A stretch of DNA of 52,933 nucleotides from Euryarchaeota archaeon RBG_19FT_COMBO_56_21 (GCA_001800815.1 MGWC01000029.1:38682-91614); one strand, 5' to 3'; positions 1 through 8,552 are shown, counted from the first letter of the stretch. Made by a program: numbers and translations. Notes: a model not told the origin generated them from the sequence alone.

Positions 1-1004
1 TTGCGAGAGCGGCGACGGCGCCAGACGAGGCGAAGCGAAGAAAGGGCCTTCAGAATGCGATCAGAAAGGCCCATTCGCTGGGCGTCACATCGATTCATGA
101 CAACGGCCAAAGCGCCGATATCGCTTTGTACCGAGAGGCTGAACGCGCGCGCAAGCTCGGCGTGCGCGTATGGTTCAACATTCCTTCGGAAGACATAGAT
201 TCGGTCCTGGCTCTTCACATCACCCCGGGCCTTGGCTCTGACATGCTGAAGCTCGGTGGGCTGAAGGTATTCTGTGACGGGGCGCTCGGGGCGAGGAGTG
301 CATCCTTGTCGGAGCCCTATGCGGACGACCCTGGCAATACTGGCGCCCTCGTCCACCACAAATCGGATTTCGTAGCTATGATCGAGCAGGCCAATGACGC
401 TGGAGTTCAGTTAGCCATCCACGCGATCGGCGATGTCGGAATCGACGTCACGCTTGCCGCGATCAAATCTGCATTGGGCAAGTCCCCTAGAGACAACCAC
501 AGGCACAGGATCGAACACCTCGAGCTGCCTTCTCGTTCCCATCTTCGCACGATGAGAAAGCTGGGGGTCATCGCTTCGATGCAGCCCAACTTCATCGGCG
601 AATGGGGAGGCACTGAGGGAATGTACCTCACGCGACTGGGAAAGAACCGCACCGCCAGGAACAACCCGTTCCGCGAGGTTCTTGACGAGAAGGTGAAGCT
701 CGTGTTCGGATCTGATTGCATGCCTTTCTCGCCAGCGTACGGAATACTCTCGGCCGTGAGCGCACCTCATGAGGCACAAAGGATATCCGTGCACGAAGCC
801 TTTTCCGCATACAGCAGAGACGCTGTGTACGCCTCCTTCGAGGAGGATCTGAAAGGCACTCTCGAAGTGGGCAGGCTCGCGGATTTCGTGGTTCTGTCCG
901 CTGACCCTTTCGTAGCGGGTGCCGACATGCGATCGGTGTCCGTGGTGAAGACGGTCCTCGGAGGGGAGGTTGTATACGACAGGTCTAGACATAGAGAGGC
1001 GTGA
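1..1004 (+). CDS. Amidohydrolase, YtcJ-like (5' end outside window)
   Basis: This is a metal-dependent amidohydrolase of the Amidohydro_3/YtcJ group. The frame is open from base 3, so the start codon and the N-terminal HxH metal motif lie outside the window; about 333 C-terminal residues are visible. Seen motifs are GVTSIHDN near base 87-110, DGALGARSA near 278-304, HAIGD at about 420, HRHRIEH at about 501 and FGSD at about 707, followed by the usual C-terminal beta-sandwich part (GRLADFVVLSADP). The order of His, His and Asp ligands is that of the family. Substrate cannot be told; family members hydrolyse cyclic amides or N-substituted compounds. The gene ends 4 bases before a RidA gene, so the two are probably co-transcribed, which suggests nitrogen or amide salvage. 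Confidence 0.88.
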   Translation, partial: ARAATAPDEAKRRKGLQNAIRKAHSLGVTSIHDNGQSADIALYREAERARKLGVRVWFNIPSEDIDSVLALHITPGLGSDMLKLGGLKVFCDGALGARSASLSEPYADDPGNTGALVHHKSDFVAMIEQANDAGVQLAIHAIGDVGIDVTLAAIKSALGKSPRDNHRHRIEHLELPSRSHLRTMRKLGVIASMQPNFIGEWGGTEGMYLTRLGKNRTARNNPFREVLDEKVKLVFGSDCMPFSPAYGILSAVSAPHEAQRISVHEAFSAYSRDAVYASFEEDLKGTLEVGRLADFVVLSADPFVAGADMRSVSVVKTVLGGEVVYDRSRHREA

Positions 1005-1008
1005 GGAT

Positions 1009-1398
1009 ATGGCAGCAAGATCGAAGTCAGTGTTCACGAATGAGGCGCCCAGGCCGATAGGACCGTACTCTCAGGCGATAGTCTGCGGGGATTTTGTGTT
1101 CTGCTCTGGGCAGATAGGGCTAGATCCGATTGCGGGTGTGATCGTGGGAAAGACCGCTGGTGAACAAGCGGAGCGAGCACTTCTGAACCTGCGCGCTGTC
1201 CTGAACACTGCGGGAAGCGAGCTGTCACACGTTGTCAAAGTGACCTTGTATCTGAAGAGCATGAAGGACTTCGATGAGGTGAACCAGGTGTACGCGAGGC
1301 ACTTCAGCGACGGAAAACCTGCGAGATCCACCGTAGAGGTTTCTGAGCTGCCGAAGAATGCGCTCGTGGAGATCGACGCTATAGCGGAGGTTCGCTAA
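1009..1398 (+). CDS. ridA: RidA family imine/enamine deaminase
   Basis: RidA (YjgF/UK114) proteins hydrolyse reactive enamine and imine intermediates made by PLP enzymes. The 129-residue length is normal. Family marks are IGPYSQAI near residue 17, the GQIGLDP strand, and the conserved Arg in PARSTVEVSELP near residue 104, which binds the substrate carboxylate; EIDAIA closes the fold. I chose the ATG at 1009, after GTGAGGAT, rather than an in-frame ATG at 970 inside the preceding gene, because the downstream start gives the usual RidA N-terminus. Two class III aminotransferases elsewhere in the window are plausible sources of its substrates; that link is inference. Confidence 0.93.
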   Translation: MAARSKSVFTNEAPRPIGPYSQAIVCGDFVFCSGQIGLDPIAGVIVGKTAGEQAERALLNLRAVLNTAGSELSHVVKVTLYLKSMKDFDEVNQVYARHFSDGKPARSTVEVSELPKNALVEIDAIAEVR

Positions 1399-1460
1399 GA
1401 GTCGGTTCGTCGCAAGTTCTATATTCAATGTACCTGTCTGGAAATTGGAGTTGGGCGAAG

Positions 1461-2213
1461 ATGTTCGAAATCCAGCTCGCAAATGGGGCGAATGTGGTCG
1501 GCGGGACGCTGGCCATCGCGTTCCCGAGCGTTGGAATGGTCGGTTCGATAGCCGGTAGTTTTGTGTCTGAGTCCTTGAAGATGGAGCGGATTGCGTACGT
1601 CTTGTCAGAGGACGTCCCCCCCGCGGCCCTGGTTCAGGACGGAGTCCCAAGCTATCCTCTCAGGATAATGGGGCACAAGGGCATCTCTATCATGACTTCG
1701 GAGTTCCAAGTACCGTTGACTCTGTCGACGCAGCTGGCAAAGACGATTCTCGAGTGGGCCTGGAAGAACGGGTTCACGCAAATCGTGTGTCTTGAGGGCC
1801 TGATGGTCAACCAGGAGGTTGTCGAGGCAGACAAGGCGATACGCGTGTTCGGAGTCGGATCGACACCCGCTGCTCGAGACACGTTGACAAAGGCCGGCAT
1901 CGAGCGGTTCAAGATAGGAATGATAACAGGAGTCTCAGGCGCCCTCCTCAGCGAAGCGGAGAGGACGGGGCGAGATGTCATATGTCTCTTGGTAGAGGCG
2001 AACGCCATGTATCCTGATGCGAGGGGCGCCGCCAAGCTCGTGGAATCCCTCACGAAGCTGGTGCCGACCCTGCAACTCGACCTAAAGGAGCTCTACAAGG
2101 AAGCAGAGATGATCGAGGAAAACGTCAAGGCAACGGTCGAAAGGACGAAGGAAATGTTGGCTGCGAGACAAGGTCAGGCCGAGCGCCTGGGGAAGTCGTA
2201 CATGTATGGCTGA
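1461..2213 (+). CDS. PAC2 family protein (proteasome-assembly chaperone-like)
   Basis: This 250-residue protein has the PAC2 fold pattern: GTLAIAFPSVGMVGSIAGSF near the N-terminus, a VCLEGL strand in the middle, the GVSGALLSEA segment, then LLVEANAMYPDARGAAKLVESL, ending in a helical tail rich in Glu and Lys. Archaeal PAC2 proteins (PbaA/PbaB) are related to proteasome assembly chaperones, but many paralogues have unknown roles. I start it at the ATG at 1461, which has GGAG 10 bases upstream, rather than at 1428, because the family begins close to this Met. It overlaps the next gene by 8 bases, so translation may be coupled to the Hsp20-like protein, a pairing that fits protein quality control. 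Confidence 0.85.
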   Translation: MFEIQLANGANVVGGTLAIAFPSVGMVGSIAGSFVSESLKMERIAYVLSEDVPPAALVQDGVPSYPLRIMGHKGISIMTSEFQVPLTLSTQLAKTILEWAWKNGFTQIVCLEGLMVNQEVVEADKAIRVFGVGSTPAARDTLTKAGIERFKIGMITGVSGALLSEAERTGRDVICLLVEANAMYPDARGAAKLVESLTKLVPTLQLDLKELYKEAEMIEENVKATVERTKEMLAARQGQAERLGKSYMYG

Positions 2214-2661
2214 CCAATCCAGGACGCAGAAGACCCTCAAGGAGATGGTCGAGGAATCTCCATTTTGGAATGCTGAAGACCTGATACGCAACCTTGACGC
2301 CGAGTTGGACCGTATCGAGCACGGGATAGGCCACATGGTGTGGGACGACAGCAATCGGCCCGTCACGATATGCCTCAGGCTTCTTCCGATCACTCCCAGA
2401 TTCAGAGTGAAGGAATCCGAGGGCAAATTCAGCATCGAGGTGGATCTGCCAAACGTGTCGGAAGACCTTGTGAGCGTGAAGGTCGACAAGGCGGGGATAG
2501 AGGTTTCCGCCTGCACCTCCGATCCAGTGTGCAGGCCGTACTACGTGAAGATCGAGTCGAGATCCCCATTGGACCCTGAAACGACCAAACTGCGTCACAG
2601 AGAGAGTACCTTCGAGGTCGATGTTGAGAAGACCAAGAGGAAGCGCGTGAATATCAAGTAG
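2206..2661 (+). CDS. Hsp20/alpha-crystallin-like protein
   Basis: This 151-residue protein has an alpha-crystallin-like beta sandwich from about residue 63 to 145: FRVKESEGKFSIEVDLPNVS, then VSVKVDKAGIEVSA and STFEVDVEKTKRKRVNIK. The N-terminal 60 residues are a charged helical arm. Small heat-shock proteins hold unfolding proteins in soluble form. It differs from standard Hsp20: the typical GVL motif and C-terminal IxI tail are not obvious and the last strands are short, so it may be a divergent Hsp20-superfamily member. Its start overlaps the PAC2 stop by 8 bases, supporting one operon. A T-rich tract at about 2712-2716 may end the transcript. Confidence 0.7.
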   Translation: MADQSRTQKTLKEMVEESPFWNAEDLIRNLDAELDRIEHGIGHMVWDDSNRPVTICLRLLPITPRFRVKESEGKFSIEVDLPNVSEDLVSVKVDKAGIEVSACTSDPVCRPYYVKIESRSPLDPETTKLRHRESTFEVDVEKTKRKRVNIK

Positions 2662-2813
2662 GCTAATTCCCGCTCCGGAACTAGTACGAGCTTCGATTTG
2701 TTCTGAGGGCTGTTTTTCGCATTCCGTTGCACAGAATCCTCCATTATTACTTCGATTTCCAAAAAGCGCCCCGCAAGTTGCTGTTTCTTGTGATATCCTG
2801 GCAGCCTAAGCAA

Positions 2814-2828
2814 GCAAGGTTTAAGTAG
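2814..2828 (+). promoter_or_regulatory. TATA-like promoter for the 2913 gene
   Basis: GCAAGG followed by TTTAAGTA resembles an archaeal BRE/TATA pair. Transcription would start near 2850, giving a leader of about 60 bases with a strong AGGAGG site. The 2662-2903 gap holds nothing else I can recognise. Confidence 0.4.
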
Positions 2829-2912
2829 AATGTAATTGTACGGTGACTGTCTAGTCCAAAAGACCGTTTTTGGAGAGACTGTTAGGATTGAAGAGAAGGA
2901 GGTGTGCAGAAG

Positions 2913-4100
2913 ATGAGCATGCTGGTTCTAGGTGCTTCGGGGCAGATCGGCGCTTACACTGTCCAGGACCTCATAGAGTTCTGCGGTGAGAAGGACGTGA
3001 TCGCCTCGAGCCGGAAAATGGCGAACGTGAAGAAGGCTATGGACGACCTCAAATTGACCAAGAAGGTCAAGTTGATGGAGATCGACGCGCACAACGTGGA
3101 CAAAGTCCTCGAAACGATTAAGAAAGAGAAGGTCGAGTCCGTCATCAACTGTGCTTGGTATCAGACCAACCTCGGGGTTATGGAAGCCTGCGTGAAGGGC
3201 GGAGCGACATACACAGACCTTGGCGGATTCTTCGACACCTGCCTGAAGCAGATCGACCTCAACAAGAAATGGGTAGATGCTGGCGTTAACGCGACCATCG
3301 GTCTCGGCAGCACACCAGGGATGACGAATATCGCCGGTGCCGCAGGCGCAAAGAGGCTCGACAGCATCGATAAGATCGACATCGTCTGTGCTTGGGGCAA
3401 CACGCTGCCTGTGAAGGAGGCCGGATGGCCGGGCTACTCAATCAGGACCGTCCTCGATGAGTTCACACAGGAATCCGTCCAGTGGATCAACGGGAAGTAC
3501 GAGAAGCAGAAGATCCTTGGCGGAGAGACCGATGTTCTGATGCCTGAGCCGATCGGCAAGGTGAAGGCATACTACATCAAGCACTCCGAGCCGGCGACTA
3601 TGGGCAAGTACCTGAAGGCGAAGAACGTCTCCTTCAGAATCGGGTTCCCTGCAATGGACATGAACACGTTCCTTACGCTCAGAGCGCTCGGGTTCGCTGA
3701 CGAGAAGCCTATCGAGATCGGGGGCGGCAAAGTCTCACCCCTGGACTATCTGACGGCGATGTACCAGAAGGGCATCTCTGACGGTCGAGGAGCGCCTCCG
3801 AAGGAGAAGTTCGAATACGATATGTTCAGGATCGACTGCGTCGGCAAGAAGGACGGCATGCCAAAAACGGCGACCTACTTCATCGTAACTTGGAACGACC
3901 CGGAGAGGGGTGTTTCATCGGCGAGGGACACGGCAGTCCCACCGGCGATAGTCGCGCACTGGCAGCACACGAAGAAGATCAAGCTGGCAGGTGTGTACCC
4001 CGCTGAGGCGACCGTCGAGCCTGAGGCGTTCTTCAAGGAGCTCGGTAAGAGAAAAATCCTGGTCGATGAGCAGATCACTACCACGACCAAGTACTACTGA
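2913..4100 (+). CDS. Saccharopine dehydrogenase-like NAD(P)-binding oxidoreductase
   Basis: This 395-residue protein starts with a Rossmann nucleotide-binding loop, LVLGASGQIGAYT at residues 4-16, and keeps the saccharopine-dehydrogenase pattern: VESVINCAWYQTNLGVMEAC near residues 75-94, TYTDLGG, then ATIGLGSTPGMTNIAG near 128-143, where the chain passes to the catalytic domain. Related enzymes reduce or oxidise amino-acid adducts (saccharopine, carboxynorspermidine) or act on unknown substrates, so the exact reaction is not predictable. I use the ATG at 2913, which has GGAGG 10 bases upstream, rather than the GTG at 2904, which overlaps the ribosome-binding site. It stands alone, with its own promoter and a hairpin terminator downstream. 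Confidence 0.85.
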   Translation: MSMLVLGASGQIGAYTVQDLIEFCGEKDVIASSRKMANVKKAMDDLKLTKKVKLMEIDAHNVDKVLETIKKEKVESVINCAWYQTNLGVMEACVKGGATYTDLGGFFDTCLKQIDLNKKWVDAGVNATIGLGSTPGMTNIAGAAGAKRLDSIDKIDIVCAWGNTLPVKEAGWPGYSIRTVLDEFTQESVQWINGKYEKQKILGGETDVLMPEPIGKVKAYYIKHSEPATMGKYLKAKNVSFRIGFPAMDMNTFLTLRALGFADEKPIEIGGGKVSPLDYLTAMYQKGISDGRGAPPKEKFEYDMFRIDCVGKKDGMPKTATYFIVTWNDPERGVSSARDTAVPPAIVAHWQHTKKIKLAGVYPAEATVEPEAFFKELGKRKILVDEQITTTTKYY

Positions 4101-4119
4101 GCAGCCACAAACATTCTTT

Positions 4120-4141
4120 CGGGAGCATTTCGATGCTCCCG
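4120..4141. terminator. Hairpin terminator between convergent genes
   Basis: A perfect 9-bp stem closes a TTCG tetraloop (CGGGAGCAT-TTCG-ATGCTCCCG) and is followed on the plus strand by a T-rich run. It sits between the stops at 4100 (+) and 4179 (-) and could serve both genes. Confidence 0.65.
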
Positions 4142-4178
4142 CCAATATCCCTTTTCTTTCTGATTCTCAGTGCGGTGG

Positions 4179-5816
4179 CTACTTTGAGCTACTGGCCGCT
4201 TCAGGGAGTAGTTTCAGGAGCCTGGCCATCGCGACGGTGAAGTCCTCGAGTTTGACGTCCACCGCTGTCTGGTCAACTGGCAGCTTTTCGGAAATCGCAC
4301 ATTTCATGTGGATCTGGCACTTGGGACAGAACATCAGCATTCGATCGGCGCCGATCTTCTTCGCCTCCATAACCCGTTCGACCTGCATCCTCTTGGCATT
4401 GGCGTTGCAGTTGGCCCAGGCACTGACACCGCAGCACAGGGCCTTGTCCCTCGTGTTCTCCATCTCGATGAATTTCGCTCCTGCGAATCCCTTGGCCAAG
4501 GTCCTGGGCGAATCATATATCCCAGAATGCCTGCCAAGACGGCACGAATCATGATATGTGAACGAGAATGGTTCAACGGCGGCGCCGTCGGCCTTGAGGC
4601 TCCCTGATTCGATGAGCTCGTTGATGTAGTCCGCAATGTGGGTCGTCTCGAATGGAAGGTCTCCCATCAGTGCCTGGTAGTCGTTGTTGAAGGTTCTGTA
4701 GCATTCGGGGCAGGTGAACACGACCTTCTTCGCCCCCGACTTCTTCACGAGCTCGATGTTGTGCTCCATGAGCTTCTCGAAGTTGTCTTCGTCCCCGGTC
4801 CAGTTGAGGTCGTGGCCGCAGCATTTTTCACTGGAACTGACGACTGGCACGACCCCTGCCTTGTTCATGATCCGAACTGCGCTCTCGGCTATCTCGTTCA
4901 TGTTGAGACCTTCGCGGTCGTAGAAGATCGCGTCATAGTGTGGCAGACACCCGACGAAGTAGAAGACGTCGCCCTTGTCCGAGATCTTCATGTCCTTCTT
5001 GACCCACTCGAGCCTCTTCTGCTTGAGGTCGCTGTTTGCCATGATTCTCTGGACGGAGTGTATCAGCCCACCCTGCGAGCATGACGGCTCTGCACCGAAT
5101 TCCGCCGCCTCCTCCCTCATACCTCTGATGAATCCGGTGTAGTCTACTTTGTATGGACACATCGAGTTGCACTGCTCGCAGGTCGTACATGTCCAGATAT
5201 GTTTGTCGGTCGCTATGTTGTCGACGATGCCTTCCATCGCCTTGAGCACGATGGTTCTCGGAGCAAAGGTGGAATCGTACTTCGCTATGGGACAGACCGT
5301 TGTGCACTTGCCGCATTCGACACAATCGAACGCGCCAGTGTCCTCGATCAGTTGCTTGACAGTCTTCACCACTTGTTCTTGTGTCTTGAGCTTCTTGATC
5401 TTCTTCCTCTCGAGGTTCAGAGGTCTAAGCTCGCGCACATCTTCCACGAATTCATTGACGGTCTTTGCGAACTTCGCCCTCTCCGAGGCGTTTATCCATT
5501 CGGTTCTCAGGCGCTTGCCGTCCAATCCCATGATGTCGAACAGCTTCTTCAGTGCGTCCACACGCTCCTGTGCCTTCTTGTTGCCTGAGACGTAGTGACA
5601 GTTGTCCATCAGACAGCCGATGACTATGACTCCGTCTGCACCGTGTTCGAAGGCGTCTATTATTACGCCTGGCTCGACACTTCCGGTGCACATGACTCTG
5701 ACTATCCGGATGTTCGGAGGGTACTCTACCTTGTTCACGCCAGCAAGGCTCGCGGAGGGGTATCCGCACCACGTGCAGGTGAACGCGATGATGATCGGCT
5801 CGAATCTCTTACTCAT
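4179..5816 (-). CDS. MvhD::HdrC::HdrB-like fusion protein (Fe-S electron transfer)
   Basis: This 545-residue protein joins three electron-transfer parts. Residues about 5-125 match MvhD, the [2Fe-2S] subunit that links hydrogenase to HdrA (CTWCGYPSASLAG, VRVMCTGSVEP, GCLMDNCHY). Residues about 155-240 carry two HdrC-type 4Fe-4S motifs, CVECGKCTTVCP and CTTCEQCNSMCP. The rest is HdrB/HdrD-like with two Cys-rich CCG domains: KCCGHDLNW with CPECYR, and DSCRLGRH with ALCCGVSAW and CPKCQ. I start at the ATG at 5816, which has AGGAGGTG 7 bases upstream. It overlaps the HdrA gene by 8 bases, so the two are translationally coupled. Function is inferred: a soluble disulfide- or thiol-linked reductase taking electrons from HdrA. 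The native disulfide is unknown, since no methanogenesis genes are seen. Confidence 0.88.
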   Translation of the reverse strand: MSKRFEPIIIAFTCTWCGYPSASLAGVNKVEYPPNIRIVRVMCTGSVEPGVIIDAFEHGADGVIVIGCLMDNCHYVSGNKKAQERVDALKKLFDIMGLDGKRLRTEWINASERAKFAKTVNEFVEDVRELRPLNLERKKIKKLKTQEQVVKTVKQLIEDTGAFDCVECGKCTTVCPIAKYDSTFAPRTIVLKAMEGIVDNIATDKHIWTCTTCEQCNSMCPYKVDYTGFIRGMREEAAEFGAEPSCSQGGLIHSVQRIMANSDLKQKRLEWVKKDMKISDKGDVFYFVGCLPHYDAIFYDREGLNMNEIAESAVRIMNKAGVVPVVSSSEKCCGHDLNWTGDEDNFEKLMEHNIELVKKSGAKKVVFTCPECYRTFNNDYQALMGDLPFETTHIADYINELIESGSLKADGAAVEPFSFTYHDSCRLGRHSGIYDSPRTLAKGFAGAKFIEMENTRDKALCCGVSAWANCNANAKRMQVERVMEAKKIGADRMLMFCPKCQIHMKCAISEKLPVDQTAVDVKLEDFTVAMARLLKLLPEAASSSK

Positions 5817-7623
5817 CGGTGGACACCTCCTGGGCATCTTCTGCGATGGCTCTCACCATTGCCTCCACCTGTTCCGGTCGGTAGCCGTTGACGGTGATAG
5901 CTTTGTTGCAGCAGGCGACCGCGCACTGGCCGCAACCTTCGCAGACTATCTCATCTATTCTTGAGATCAGGACGCCGCGTTTCTCGTCCTTCGTGACGGT
6001 GATGGCGCCATACTCGCAGGTCTTTTCACACCTGCCGCAACCTCTGCACCGCTCCTCGTCTATGAACGCCACTATCCTTGGGAACTTGATCGAGCCTTTC
6101 TTCATCAGCTCTATCGCGCTCGCGGCCGCAGCTTTCGCGTCCTCGATAGAATACCTTATGCCTTTCGGTCCCTGAGCCGTTCCTGCGACGTACACTCCGC
6201 GTCTGAACTCTGACGGGAACATCGGGTTGATGTCCTTCATGAACCGGTCGATGTCGGTCTGGATGTGCAGCATCTTCGCGAGTGCGTCGCTCCCGTCCGA
6301 GGGTTCCTGGCCGACCGCCAAGACCACCAAGTCCGAGTCGATGTTGAGAAGAACGTCTGCATCGGTGTCAAGGGCTCTCACGAACACTTTTCCTTTGTCT
6401 TCGACGATTTCGGAGATCCTTCCCCGAACGAAGTTGATGCCCTCCTCCTTGGCAGCTTGATAGAACTCCTCGAATCCCCTGTACGGCCCCCTCAGGTCTA
6501 TGTAGTGTATGTAGATGTTCGCGTCGGGGTTCATGCGCTTGATTTCCCTAGCCTGGCCGATGGCGTAGGTGCAGCAGACGAGCGAGCAGTGGAGATTGCC
6601 CTTCGTCTTGTCCCTGGAACCAACACACTGAATGAAGTTGACGGTCTTCGGGGTCTTACCATCCGAGGGTCTCTTCAGCCCGCCTCCTCTCTCTCTCTGT
6701 TCGACGATGAGCTGCTCGAGCTCGACTGTGGTCACCACATCGGGGTTCGAATACCTCAGCTCGGAAATCCTGTTTGGGTCGAATAGCTTGGATCCAGTCG
6801 AGACGATGATCGTCCCAACATCCAGCTCGACCTGTCCCTTGGGCGTCTTGACAACCACATGGCGTTTGCCAAATCCTCCAGTGATGTCCTGAATCTCGGA
6901 TTCGAGCAGTAGCTCGATGTTCTTGTTCTGCAGGACGTCTTCTATCTTTGGAGTGAAGACACATTCCTTACAGTACTGCATGCAGCAGATCCCGCAGTTG
7001 TGTGTCGGAAAGGTCATGCTCAGCTTGTACGCCCTCCCGCCCAATTCCGCGGTCCGCTCGACGAGGTACACCTTGAATCCCTGTCCCGCGATGTCGAGAG
7101 CCGCCTGCATCCCCGTGACGCCCCCTCCTATCACGAGAGCTTTTCCGGCTATCGGGATTTCGATATCCTCGAGCGGTATCAGTTTCTCCGCGCGCGCGAG
7201 CGCGCCCTTCACTAGACTCTTCGCCTTACTGGTTGCGGCAGTCTTGTCCGCGTGAACCCAGGCGCACTGCTCCCTGATATTGACCTGCTCGACGAGGTAC
7301 TTGTTCAGCCCCTCCTCCTCGAGCGCTCTTGTGATGATCATTCCCTGGACGTTTGGTGAGCACGCTCCTATGGCAACGCGCTCGAACTGCTTCGAGGCAG
7401 CTTCCTCTCGCAGGAACACCTGTCCCTCCTTGAGGCACAGAGCCTCGTGAATGCCGACCGAGACTACTCTAGGGTCCTTCCGGAGCTCTTCGGCGATCTT
7501 CTGGAGGTCGACCTTGCTGCCTATGGCATCCTTGCAGGTGCACAGGTAGACAGCAATCCCCTTGCGTTCATGCTTCTTGCTCCCCGATTCGTTCGTGGTG
7601 TAGCTCCCTCCATTGTGGTGCAA
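5809..7623 (-). CDS. hdrA: HdrA-like FAD/Fe-S subunit of a heterodisulfide reductase-type complex
   Basis: HdrA is the flavin subunit thought to bifurcate electrons in heterodisulfide reductases. This 604-residue protein has the N-terminal Fe-S segment (YLCTCKDAIG, IGACSP, NIREQCAWVH), an FAD Rossmann loop (VIGGGVTGMQAALDIAGQGF near residue 165), the Cys cluster CGICCMQYCKECVFTPK near 215, CVGSRD with CSLVCCTYAIGQA near 340-365, and a C-terminal ferredoxin pair, CRGCGRCEKTC and CEGCGQCAVACCNKAI. The second ferredoxin motif has Cys-Cys where Cys-Pro is usual. The start is uncertain: the only in-frame standard start is TTG at 7623, 12 bases after the previous stop, without a good ribosome-binding site, while a GGAGG lies inside the reading frame. 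Together with the downstream fusion it makes a compact Hdr/MvhD module. Confidence 0.92.
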   Translation of the reverse strand: MHHNGGSYTTNESGSKKHERKGIAVYLCTCKDAIGSKVDLQKIAEELRKDPRVVSVGIHEALCLKEGQVFLREEAASKQFERVAIGACSPNVQGMIITRALEEEGLNKYLVEQVNIREQCAWVHADKTAATSKAKSLVKGALARAEKLIPLEDIEIPIAGKALVIGGGVTGMQAALDIAGQGFKVYLVERTAELGGRAYKLSMTFPTHNCGICCMQYCKECVFTPKIEDVLQNKNIELLLESEIQDITGGFGKRHVVVKTPKGQVELDVGTIIVSTGSKLFDPNRISELRYSNPDVVTTVELEQLIVEQRERGGGLKRPSDGKTPKTVNFIQCVGSRDKTKGNLHCSLVCCTYAIGQAREIKRMNPDANIYIHYIDLRGPYRGFEEFYQAAKEEGINFVRGRISEIVEDKGKVFVRALDTDADVLLNIDSDLVVLAVGQEPSDGSDALAKMLHIQTDIDRFMKDINPMFPSEFRRGVYVAGTAQGPKGIRYSIEDAKAAAASAIELMKKGSIKFPRIVAFIDEERCRGCGRCEKTCEYGAITVTKDEKRGVLISRIDEIVCEGCGQCAVACCNKAITVNGYRPEQVEAMVRAIAEDAQEVSTDE

Positions 7624-7635
7624 GTTTTCACTGAA

Positions 7636-8082
7636 TCAACAGGAGACGAAGTCGACGCCCTGCTCCAGCTTCGCCCTTCTCAGAGCATTATACATCCCTT
7701 CCAGGATGCAGCCTTCCGTCACATATCCGTAGAAATCGCCTTTGTCGAAGACCACGATCGTGGATACACCTGAGTTAGCCATGGCCTTGGCGACCCATCT
7801 GATGTCCAATGAAAGGTTGGTCAGTATCACAAGAGGCTTCGACATAACGTCCTTGACCTTGACTCTGGCCGGGTCCTTGCCCTCTGCGACTACCTTCGTG
7901 ATCAGATCCTTCTTGGTGACTATCCCGTAGGCGTCCGTCTTGTTCTTCCTCGGGACCAGAAGGGACCATCTGTTGCACTCCATCATCATCCGAATCGCGG
8001 CTGACACGGTAGCCTCCCTCTCAATGACTGGCAGTTCGAAGCTCTTTACGACATCCTTGAGGATCAGGGATCGCGGGCTCAT
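7636..8082 (-). CDS. CBS-domain pair protein (Hdr operon, second)
   Basis: This 148-residue protein is made of two CBS motifs and little else: one near residues 8-65 (ATVSAAIRMMMECNRWSLLV, AYGIVTKKDLI) and one near 72-128 (VKDVMSKPLVILTNLSLDIR, GVSTIVVFDKGDFYGYVTEG). CBS pairs bind adenosyl ligands such as AMP, ATP or SAM and act as regulatory modules. The start codon overlaps the preceding CBS gene as ATGA (8079-8082), and HdrA follows 12 bases later. It is clearly a paralogue of its upstream neighbour, with about the same length and the same LDIRWVAKxMAN segment. I infer that the two form a sensor that controls or docks to the Hdr complex. Confidence 0.9.
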   Translation of the reverse strand: MSPRSLILKDVVKSFELPVIEREATVSAAIRMMMECNRWSLLVPRKNKTDAYGIVTKKDLITKVVAEGKDPARVKVKDVMSKPLVILTNLSLDIRWVAKAMANSGVSTIVVFDKGDFYGYVTEGCILEGMYNALRRAKLEQGVDFVSC

Positions 8083-8492
8083 TTCTTGGCCCCCCTGGTC
8101 TTCTTAACCTTGGATGCTGCGGCCTTCAGGACATCAACATCAGAGATGAATCCGAGGAAGCTCTCGCCATCGAACACCGCAATCTTCGACACTCCTTCGT
8201 TAGCCATCTTCTTCGCGACCCATCTGATGTCCAGGTCCAGATTGTTCATTACCACGAGCGGCTTCCTCGCGTACTCCATGATGGATGTGGTCGCAAGGTC
8301 CAGCCCGTGTGCGATGGGACCCTCGACCAGATCCCACCTGGTGACGATGCCATATGCGTCGTTCGGTTCGTCCCTGTCAATCAGCAGAAAATCGGTCTTG
8401 TTCTCTATCATTGTGACGAGGGCGTCGCTCACAGTCGCACTTGACTTGATCTTCACGTGTCGTGAATCGCTGACGATGTCCCTAAGCTCCAC
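8079..8492 (-). CDS. CBS-domain pair protein (Hdr operon, first)
   Basis: This 137-residue tandem CBS protein is the first gene of the Hdr operon. The first motif runs about residues 10-60 (ATVSDALVTMIENKTDFLLI, AYGIVTRWDLV) and the second about 68-122 (TSIMEYARKPLVVMNNLDLD, GVSKIAVFDGESFLGFISDV). The start is a GTG at 8492, preceded by GGGGGAG five bases upstream. The C-terminus is a short Lys-rich tail. Likely ligands are adenine nucleotides, and a heteromer with the next CBS protein is plausible; both points are inference from family and synteny. Confidence 0.9.
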   Translation of the reverse strand: MELRDIVSDSRHVKIKSSATVSDALVTMIENKTDFLLIDRDEPNDAYGIVTRWDLVEGPIAHGLDLATTSIMEYARKPLVVMNNLDLDIRWVAKKMANEGVSKIAVFDGESFLGFISDVDVLKAAASKVKKTRGAKK

Positions 8493-8542
8493 CAGTTCTC
8501 CCCCTTCTGGTCAACGACGTAAACTGTGTTATTGACTAAACC

Positions 8543-8552
8543 GTATTTTAAG
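8543..8552 (-). promoter_or_regulatory. TATA-like promoter of the CBS-Hdr operon
   Basis: Read on the minus strand, CTTAAAATAC lies about 50 bases before the GTG at 8492, giving a short leader with a GGGGGAG site. It is divergent from the 8651 gene. Confidence 0.45.

Noticed and set aside
1..198. Arg-rich plus-strand frame at the window start
   Set aside because: It overlaps the amidohydrolase in another frame and has no family pattern.
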